Shown piece by piece: positions 5,705 through 10,543 of a stretch of 10,543 bases of DNA (within the stretch, counting starts at the first letter, position 1; the number at the start of each line of letters is the position of its first letter). Source of the DNA: Kiritimatiellales bacterium (GTDB lineage Bacteria > Verrucomicrobiota > Kiritimatiellia > Kiritimatiellales > Tichowtungiaceae). The position numbers and the translations under genes were made by a program. Location: positions 1-10,543 of the forward strand of contig JAQUXG010000042.1 in assembly GCA_028692515.1 (NCBI GenBank), given 5' to 3'. A model generated the notes under the pieces. That model worked only from the letters and a program-made list of their open reading frames with translations, ran no database searches and had not been told where the DNA came from.

Positions 5705-8080
5705 TTACTCCTCTGGTTTAAACTCCTCTTCATCGCCGTCAAATTCCTGAGAAGCTTCCGCTTCGGAAAGAGGTTCGCCGTTTCCGCCGTGCTCGGGGAT
5801 TTCGCCGTCGAGGTCGATCAGAATATCGCGCGGGCCGGTTTCGGTCGGCGGGCCGATGATGCCTTTTTCCTCGAGGATATCCATCAGACTGGCGGCGCGG
5901 TTGTAGCCGATTTTCAGGCGGCGCTGCAGCGAGGAGGTCGAGGCGCGCTTGGTGCTGCGCAATACTTCCATGGCGGCTTCAATCAGTTCATCGCTTTCAC
6001 TCATATCCGGAAGTTCCGGACGGTTGTTTTCGATCTTCTGTTTGATCTCGGTGATGAACTCCGGCGCGCCCTGTGTGCGGATGAAGTCGGTGACACGGTG
6101 CATTTCGCCGTCGCTCGTCCAGGTTCCCTGCAGGCGGACCGGCTTGCTCTTGCCCGGCGGCAGATAAAGCATATCGCCTTTGCCGAGCAGTTTTTCCGCA
6201 CCGATGGTGTCGAGAATGGTGCGGCTGTCGTTGCCCTGCGCCACCTGAAAGGCGATACGGCCGGGAATGTTGGCCTTGATGGTGCCGGTGATGACGTTGA
6301 CCGACGGCCGCTGCGTGGCAAGGATCATATGAATTCCTGCGGCACGCGACAGCTGGGCGAGGCGGACGATGCACGGTTCGATTTCCTGCTGGGCGACGCC
6401 CATCAGTTCGGCGAGCTCGTCGACGACAATTACAATGTAGGGCAGCTTGGCCGGCACCTGATCATTCTGTTTGGGCTGATCGTCTTCGCCGCCGAACAGA
6501 TCTTCCTGTTTTTCAATCGGACGGGTATTGAAGCTCTTAATGTCGCGCACCTTCACTTTTTTGAAGAGGGCATAGCGCTTTTCCATCTCCTTGATGGCCC
6601 AGCGCAGACCGAGCGTCACCTTTTTGGCATCCGTGATAATCGGCACGACGAGGTGCTTGAGGTTTTCGTAGGCCTGGAACTCGAAGGTTTTCGGGTCGAC
6701 CAGAATCAGGCGCATCTGCTCCGGCGTGCGCGAGAGAAGCAGGCCGGTCAGCAGCGAGTTCATGCAGACGGTTTTGCCCGCGCCGGTCGCGCCGGCAATC
6801 AGCATATGCGGCATCGCGGAGAGGTCGCCGACGACCATCTTGCCGCTGACGTCTTTACCGAGCGCGAGCGGCAGCGCGATTTCCGGGTTATGGAATGCCG
6901 GGCTTTCGAACAGCTCGCGCAGAAAGACTGATGTGCCTTTGGCATTCGGGACTTCGATGCCGACGGCACCTTTCCCGGGAATCGGCGCCTGAATACGGAT
7001 GCTTTGCGCGCGCAGAGCCAGCGCGATGTTCCGTTCCAGCGCGGAAATGCGTTCAACGCGCACGCCGGGCGCGGGCGTAATTTCGTAGGAGGTGACGGTC
7101 GGGCCGGTTTCAACATGTGTCACCTGACCTTCAACACCAAACTCTTCGAGTGTGGCCTGCAGAATTCGCGCCTTTTCAGCCGTGTTTTCGGTCGAAGTGC
7201 GCGCGGAGAGCGGCGGCAGCTCGTCCAGAATCGTGAGCGGCGGAAGCTGATAGCCCGATTCGTCGCGGCCGGGGGCGATGTTGATGGAGATGTTGGACAA
7301 TCCGTCATCCGGTGCCGGAGCACTCGGTCTGGTCTTGACGGGTTTGGGCGGTTCGATTTTCGGTTTCGGCTCCGCCTTCGGCGGCGTGAAGAGTTCTGCC
7401 GCCGCAGGCTTCGGACGCAGAATGGATTTCTTTTCTTTAGCGGGCTTCACTTCGCGGCTGAACTTCGGCTCGGGAGCCGCTTCACGTGCTTCTTTGCGGC
7501 GGGCGCGGAACGCTTTGATTTTTTCCCAGAGGAATGAAAACGGGGTGAACGGATGCATACCGGTCAGTTGCAACAGGGCGAGAATGAAAACGGTAACAAA
7601 AACAATACTGGCGCCGGTATGGCCGATCAGCAAACCGATCGTACGGGTCGCCAGCAGCTGGCCGACCAGTCCGCCGGGACTGCCGACATTCAGGATTTCA
7701 GTCAGTCCTCGCCAGAGGCCAATTTGATATTCCGCCAGACAGGAAACAGCGACCAGCGCCGCGAGCAGCCAACTCCACATCGGCCAGACGCGTTCGTAGG
7801 AACGGATCGTCATCATCAATCCGCCGGTCAGCAGAATAAAGGGAACCAGATAGCCGTTGACGCCGAAGAGCAGGAAGCCGATGAAGGCGAACCAGGAGCC
7901 GAACGGTCCGACCAGATTGTGGGGCGGCGACGCGGGTGGATCATGCAGAAAGCCGATGTCCTCGGCATTGAACGAAAAGACACACAGGAAGCTGAGCAGG
8001 CAGAGAGCCAGAAGGATGACGCCGATCGCTTCGCGCTTCGGGGAACGGACGATTTCGGTTTGCTTAGATTTTTTTGCCAT
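5705..8080 (-). CDS. ftsK: DNA translocase FtsK/SpoIIIE
   Basis: The protein has 791 residues from ATG 8080. FtsK is an ATP-driven motor at the division septum that clears chromosome ends and brings dif sites to XerCD. Residues about 18-175 hold the four-helix membrane anchor. Then come a Lys/Pro/Ala-rich linker (about 190-260), the alpha/beta translocase core with Walker A GATGAGKT (430-437) and Walker B VIVVDE (550-555), the ATQRPSVNVITG stretch (588-599), and the gamma winged helix that reads KOPS (about 695-757, including LQRRLKIGYNRAASLMD). An acidic tail ends the protein. A TTG start at 8119 is possible, but it would lie upstream of a good promoter; ATG 8080 has no Shine-Dalgarno sequence and may be leaderless. 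The rodZ-like gene starts 4 bases after the stop. Confidence 0.96.
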   Translation of the reverse strand: MAKKSKQTEIVRSPKREAIGVILLALCLLSFLCVFSFNAEDIGFLHDPPASPPHNLVGPFGSWFAFIGFLLFGVNGYLVPFILLTGGLMMTIRSYERVWPMWSWLLAALVAVSCLAEYQIGLWRGLTEILNVGSPGGLVGQLLATRTIGLLIGHTGASIVFVTVFILALLQLTGMHPFTPFSFLWEKIKAFRARRKEAREAAPEPKFSREVKPAKEKKSILRPKPAAAELFTPPKAEPKPKIEPPKPVKTRPSAPAPDDGLSNISINIAPGRDESGYQLPPLTILDELPPLSARTSTENTAEKARILQATLEEFGVEGQVTHVETGPTVTSYEITPAPGVRVERISALERNIALALRAQSIRIQAPIPGKGAVGIEVPNAKGTSVFLRELFESPAFHNPEIALPLALGKDVSGKMVVGDLSAMPHMLIAGATGAGKTVCMNSLLTGLLLSRTPEQMRLILVDPKTFEFQAYENLKHLVVPIITDAKKVTLGLRWAIKEMEKRYALFKKVKVRDIKSFNTRPIEKQEDLFGGEDDQPKQNDQVPAKLPYIVIVVDELAELMGVAQQEIEPCIVRLAQLSRAAGIHMILATQRPSVNVITGTIKANIPGRIAFQVAQGNDSRTILDTIGAEKLLGKGDMLYLPPGKSKPVRLQGTWTSDGEMHRVTDFIRTQGAPEFITEIKQKIENNRPELPDMSESDELIEAAMEVLRSTKRASTSSLQRRLKIGYNRAASLMDILEEKGIIGPPTETGPRDILIDLDGEIPEHGGNGEPLSEAEASQEFDGDEEEFKPEE

Positions 8081-8087
8081 TTCGGCG

Positions 8088-8115
8088 ATTATAGGGACGG
8101 AACTTTGATTTTGAA
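8088..8115 (-). promoter_or_regulatory. Candidate promoter of ftsK operon
   Basis: On the minus strand, TTCAAA (8115-8110) and a perfect TATAAT (8093-8088) are 16 bases apart. Only seven bases separate the -10 box from the ftsK ATG at 8080, so the mRNA would begin at or within a base or two of the start codon. Confidence 0.55.
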
Positions 8116-8120
8116 GCAAA

Positions 8121-8147
8121 TTAAACGGGACGGCATTTGAAAATTAA
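8121..8147 (-). repeat. Short IFKC tail motif upstream of ftsK
   Basis: On the minus strand this reads LIFKCRPV followed by TAA. It shares GCATTTGAAAATTA (plus strand, 8133-8146) with the methyltransferase 3' end at 9526-9539. Match is limited to the short core, so homology is uncertain. Confidence 0.4.
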
Positions 8148-8210
8148 AGCGGTTGGCCCCGATTTTTGAACCGTAGATTACGCGGATAAATGCGGTTGGG
8201 AATCAACATC

Positions 8211-8225
8211 TTCCAAACCGTGGAA
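8211..8225. repeat. Near-perfect palindrome, site 7 (intergenic)
   Basis: TTCCAAACCGTGGAA has one mismatch at the inner position. Symmetry extends on both sides to 8209-8227. It lies upstream of ftsK, with its centre 52 bases from the centre of site 8. Confidence 0.8.
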
Positions 8226-8235
8226 GAATTTTCAC

Positions 8236-8262
8236 CACGGAATACACAGAACACACAGAAAT
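8236..8262. repeat. 9-bp tandem repeat, three units
   Basis: CACGGAATA, CACAGAACA and CACAGAAAT follow directly and end where the next palindrome begins. It is of the CACAGA-rich filler type. Confidence 0.6.
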
Positions 8263-8277
8263 TTCCAATCATTGGAA
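8263..8277. repeat. TTCCAANNNTTGGAA palindrome, site 8 (intergenic)
   Basis: Perfect match with TCA spacer. Symmetry extends by one base pair to 8262-8278. This is the only perfect copy outside a gene in the window. Confidence 0.95.
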
Positions 8278-8376
8278 AATTTTTCGACCGGATTACGGGG
8301 GCGACAGAATGTTGAGGTAGGGTGGGCCTCTCCGTGGCCGCAGCCCTTCTAACCACAGGAGACATTCACGGTTCGA

Positions 8377-8427
8377 TTATGAATTCAACGAACGGCATTT
8401 GAAAATCACCACCACAGGGATGCGGGC
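8377..8427 (-). pseudogene. Remnant of a methyltransferase C-terminus
   Basis: On the minus strand, bases 8427-8395 encode ARIPVVVIFKC, then RSLNS and TAA (8379-8377). The same eleven residues end the methyltransferase gene (9558-9526). Over these 33 bases there are 5 differences, all at third codon positions. Upstream of the shared block similarity stops, and the lipoprotein gene ends 21 bases further right. I read it as the tail of a lost paralog, or a copied and then diverged 3' end. Confidence 0.6.
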
Positions 8428-8447
8428 TGGGCCGGATTCAATAGCGC

Positions 8448-9464
8448 CTAGCTCTTTAGCTTAAATTTTTTGGATTCCGGGTCAAAAACCAGATTGTCTT
8501 TGTTCGCCTCATACCAGGCAATAATCTCTTCGTTCGATCCGGTTGTGTCCAGATGTATCAGGAGAGAGAGTCTCGGGTTGACGGAAGAAGACATGCGATC
8601 CGGCGGGTTTTTCAGCAGATTAATCAGTGCATCCGCAGCATCCAGATGTCCGTACTCGATAGCGATTGCCGCCATGCTGGCTGTGGAGTAGGTACTGTTG
8701 ATGGTTTTAGTCCGATCCCATGCCGCAGCAACCGCATCGTCAAGCTGAATGCCCGGTAGCATGGAGATGTACTGGTAAAGATATGAGGCGTTCACCGACT
8801 TGGCAAAATAGTTGGTTAGCGCACTGTACGTTTTTGGATCTTGCAGAGACGCCACCGCTTTAAACCATTCCGTGGGGAGCTGATCGGAGGCGGATTCTTC
8901 CATTTCTGAAAAAAGAATGTCCCGCGCATCCTGTTCCCATCCCTGATCTATGACGACGGACACTAGGCCTTGCCGGAGCGGTAGCTCTTTCAGAATCAGT
9001 TCTTTATGCCGGTCGTCGGCCAGCAGTTTGATGGCATAGTTAAGGTGATAGCTTCCCGTGCTGCGACCTGATCCGGTCGGCAGCGCATCAATCAGGAGCG
9101 GCAGATTGTCCGCCCCGACCCGGGCCAGCATGGCAACCTGAGGGTCTTGTGAGGAATAACTTCTTTGCCCCTGACTGGCGACGATGATTTCATTGATGTA
9201 GTGCTTCAGGTTTTCTGCGGAACGGTCTGTGGGCATCTCAATCTTGGCAATCTGTTCCTCTGCCGGGCCTTTTCCGGAATACAGACTGCTATAAGAAGAG
9301 CGGCTGGTCTTCTGAAACGTATCCACATCCTTTTGAAGGTTCTCGACGGCTGTTTGCAATTTCTGAACCTGTGTCGCAAGCAGCTTTTGCTGTGAAGAGG
9401 TGGCGCAACCGGTCATCAAGAGAAGTGATAGAACAGCAGCGATTGACATAAAAGTAACACGCAT
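8448..9464 (-). CDS. Lipoprotein with N-terminal coiled coil and helical repeats
   Basis: The protein has 338 residues from ATG 9464. AAAGGAG (9471-9477) stands six bases upstream, and the product opens with a lipoprotein signal ending in LMTGC (lipidated Cys20), which decides this start over an in-frame upstream one at 9521. Residues about 23-52 form a heptad-like coiled coil (LLATQVQKLQTAVENLQKDV), like short murein-type lipoproteins. After a Ser/Gly/Tyr-rich linker, residues about 90-320 are helical, with segments such as NLPLLIDAL, NYAIKLLADD, TEWFKAVASLQD, SMAAIAIEYG and DAADALINLL, suggesting HEAT- or TPR-like packing. I do not recognise the family. It follows the methyltransferase gene by 46 bases on the same strand and may be cotranscribed. 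Confidence 0.82.
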   Translation of the reverse strand: MRVTFMSIAAVLSLLLMTGCATSSQQKLLATQVQKLQTAVENLQKDVDTFQKTSRSSYSSLYSGKGPAEEQIAKIEMPTDRSAENLKHYINEIIVASQGQRSYSSQDPQVAMLARVGADNLPLLIDALPTGSGRSTGSYHLNYAIKLLADDRHKELILKELPLRQGLVSVVIDQGWEQDARDILFSEMEESASDQLPTEWFKAVASLQDPKTYSALTNYFAKSVNASYLYQYISMLPGIQLDDAVAAAWDRTKTINSTYSTASMAAIAIEYGHLDAADALINLLKNPPDRMSSSVNPRLSLLIHLDTTGSNEEIIAWYEANKDNLVFDPESKKFKLKS

Positions 9465-9510
9465 AATGAGCTCCTTTCGAGAGGTTGAAAAGAAAGCTAG
9501 CAAAGGAAAC

Positions 9511-10329
9511 CTATTTTGCAAGGGAGCATTTGAAAATTACGACGACCGGAATGCGGGCGAGCTGCGGATAAAGCTCGCGCCAGCCGGGGCTGTCGTACGG
9601 AACGTTCTCTAAAATTTCCCCCTCACTCATTTCAGGGATCGGCATCGGTGCAGGCTCGAGAAGCCGTTCAATCACCAGGCCGGCAGAATGAATCCATTCG
9701 GCAATCGTTGAAACCGGCCGGTACTGCGCCGCACTCATCGTTTTATCATCGAGCGACATGCGCACATCCGGATCGGGTTGAAAATAGTCCGGCAGGAAAA
9801 GACCCTCCTCGCCGTCGCCGATGTCGAGCCATTCACCGGCGTAGAGCGGATGACCGGTCGTCAGCAAAAGCGTTCCGCCGGGCTTGAGCATCGCGGCGGC
9901 ATCGGCGATCACTTTTTGCGGATCGGCGGAAAAGGGCAGTGCGTAGGTCGAATGAATCAGGTCGAATTTGCCCAGATCGCCCATGGCGTCCATCGAAACG
10001 CGGCGGAAATCGACCTCGGCCTTTTCTTTTTTGGCCAGCTTACGGCCATGCGCCAGTTGCTCTTCCGAAATATCGGTGGCAATACACTGCGCCCCCTGCT
10101 TCGCCAGAAAGATCGAGTTTTGCCCGGCGCCTGCGCCGACTTCCAAACATTGGAAAATTCCAGCGGAATTTTTTCCAATGTTTGGAAGAAGCTGAAGGAT
10201 GGAGTCTCCAGGCAGGAGCGGGCCGTAGTGGAAATCGTTCGTCGAGATGCGAGTCTCCTTTTGATAGAGCTCCGCCAGGTCGTCCCAGTAGCGCGCACTG
10301 CTTTGATCGGTGTTGCCTTTAAATTGCAT
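9511..10329 (-). CDS. Class I SAM-dependent methyltransferase, substrate unknown
   Basis: The protein has 272 residues from ATG 10329. It has a Rossmann methyltransferase core: motif I LEVGAGAGQNSIFLA (62-76), an acidic end of strand 2 (CIATDIS, 82-88), FDLIHSTYALPF (122-133) and LKPGGTLLLTTGHP (148-161). The N-terminal SARYWDDLAELYQ is common in small-molecule methyltransferases, but nothing fixes the substrate. No clear Shine-Dalgarno sequence precedes the start. Two palindromes lie within 47 bases and encode LPNIGK (48-53) and FQCLE (59-63); the LE of the latter are the first residues of motif I. The 3' end, encoding ARIPVVVIFKC, is repeated as a remnant at 8377-8427. It is divergent from lplA. 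Confidence 0.9.
   Translation of the reverse strand: MQFKGNTDQSSARYWDDLAELYQKETRISTNDFHYGPLLPGDSILQLLPNIGKNSAGIFQCLEVGAGAGQNSIFLAKQGAQCIATDISEEQLAHGRKLAKKEKAEVDFRRVSMDAMGDLGKFDLIHSTYALPFSADPQKVIADAAAMLKPGGTLLLTTGHPLYAGEWLDIGDGEEGLFLPDYFQPDPDVRMSLDDKTMSAAQYRPVSTIAEWIHSAGLVIERLLEPAPMPIPEMSEGEILENVPYDSPGWRELYPQLARIPVVVIFKCSLAK
9526..9539. repeat. GCATTTGAAAATYA motif, copy in methyltransferase 3' end
   Basis: The third copy of a 14-base motif also present at 8133-8146 and 8395-8408. Here it encodes IFKC, four residues before the last four codons of the gene. Confidence 0.5.
10141..10155. repeat. TTCCAANNNTTGGAA palindrome, site 9 (in methyltransferase)
   Basis: Perfect match with ACA spacer. 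It is read as FQCLE, where LE open SAM motif I. Confidence 0.95.
10173..10187. repeat. TTCCAANNNTTGGAA palindrome, site 10 (in methyltransferase)
   Basis: Perfect match with TGT spacer. It is read in the PxxG phase (LPNIGK), the third possible codon phase. Its centre is 32 bases from that of site 9. Confidence 0.95.
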
Positions 10330-10417
10330 GGACGGAGTGTTCCAGACTTTGGATTTGGACGCCAGCGAAAGTGGTTTTGGGTCGCGATTCCGCTACGAGG
10401 CCGTTATTCTCCCGCCC

Positions 10418-10543
10418 ATGCTGATTGTTACCTCAGAGAGCCGCGATATTTTCCGCAATCTGGCGGTCGAAGAGTGGCTGCTGGACAACGCGCCGCATCT
10501 GCCGGTGCTGCTCCTCTATGTCAATTCGCCGTGTGTGGTGATC
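10418..10543 (+). CDS. lplA: Lipoate-protein ligase A, N-terminal part
   Basis: The first 42 codons are present and the rest runs off the right edge. The ligase activates lipoate with ATP and attaches it to a lysine of the lipoyl domains of pyruvate dehydrogenase-type complexes and the glycine cleavage H protein. The visible part, RNLAVEEWLLDN (residues 13-24) and VLLLYVNSPCVVI (30-42), matches the conserved N-terminus of LplA (NLA-x-EE..., ...P-x-VVIG). No Shine-Dalgarno sequence precedes ATG 10418. A TATTCT (10405-10410) ends seven bases before the ATG, the same spacing as at ftsK, but I see no good -35 box. It diverges from the methyltransferase gene. Confidence 0.85.
   Translation, partial: MLIVTSESRDIFRNLAVEEWLLDNAPHLPVLLLYVNSPCVVI

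Larger units (their letters stand above)
8081..8447. other. Gene-free, repeat-built interval
   Basis: This 367-base interval contains the ftsK promoter, two GCATTTGAAAATYA motifs (8133-8146 and 8395-8408), and two palindromes around a 9-bp tandem repeat. It also holds a short methyltransferase-like coding remnant at its right end. Stretches such as the CCGTAGATTACGCGGATAA run near 8171 and the CACGGAATACACAGAACA part resemble degenerate intergenic filler repeats of many PVC genomes. The minus frame across 8144-8365 is open but looks like translated repeat, so I do not call a gene. Confidence 0.65.
10140..10188. repeat. Compound inverted repeat of two palindromes
   Basis: Sites 9 and 10 are exact reverse complements of each other. 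Between them lies a further perfect inverted repeat (AAAATTCC-AGC-GGAATTTT, 10154-10172). The whole 49-base block is one large inverted repeat with arms of 22 and 24 bases; the right arm has two extra T. It lies inside the methyltransferase gene. Confidence 0.9.

Noticed and set aside
5540..6931. Long plus-strand open frame of 463 codons opposite ftsK
   Set aside because: It lies wholly antisense to well-supported ftsK and rodZ codons and has no recognisable protein signature; it reflects the codon bias of the real genes.
8144..8365. Open minus-strand frame of 73 codons in the ftsK upstream interval
   Set aside because: The translation (for example FCVFCVFRG) comes from the 9-bp tandem and other filler repeats, and no ribosome site is present.
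8081..8447. CRISPR array or tRNA in the gene-free interval
   Set aside because: Repeat units are short, directly adjacent and degenerate, without regular spacers; no tRNA cloverleaf or TψC-like box found.

Overview
The window looks like a bacterial chromosome of moderately high GC, with Gram-negative envelope traits: a SurA-like periplasmic chaperone and three lipobox lipoproteins. The gene content and the many dispersed repeats fit the PVC superphylum, perhaps Kiritimatiellota or Verrucomicrobiota. That placement is an impression only, since no rRNA or other strong marker is present.

Layout. At 1-504 (+) is the 3' end of galM (aldose 1-epimerase). At 673-1110 (-) is an AT-rich orphan lipoprotein. 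At 1368-4218 (-) is a compact surA-pdxA-rsmA operon, the same order as in Escherichia coli. A divergent 59-residue lipoprotein follows at 4333-4512 (+). At 4517-8080 (-) is an ftsK-rodZ-like-pgsA operon joining chromosome translocation, shape/cytoskeleton and phospholipid synthesis; rodZ and pgsA overlap by an ATGA. A 367-base gene-free stretch (8081-8447) is built from degenerate repeats. It is followed by a coiled-coil, helix-rich lipoprotein (8448-9464, -), a SAM-dependent methyltransferase (9511-10329, -) and the 5' end of a lipoate-protein ligase A (10418-10543, +).

The most striking feature is not a gene. A 15-bp interrupted palindrome, TTCCAANNNTTGGAA, occurs seven times perfectly and three times with one mismatch. 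It lies in intergenic DNA and inside the conserved genes rsmA, pdxA and the methyltransferase. Within genes it is read in all three codon phases (FQxLE, SxxW, PxxG), which points to selection or copying at the DNA level. Two places carry a compound form, two palindromes about 31-32 bp apart around a smaller inverted repeat. Sites are absent from the roughly 5 kb of surA, pgsA, rodZ and ftsK.

Other points: the rsmA 5' end is made of simple and hairpin repeats that add about 48 residues to a normal-length enzyme; ftsK and surA have promoter-like -10 boxes 7-9 bases before a start codon with no Shine-Dalgarno sequence, suggesting leaderless mRNAs; and a short remnant at 8377-8427 repeats the methyltransferase C-terminus with only third-codon-position differences.
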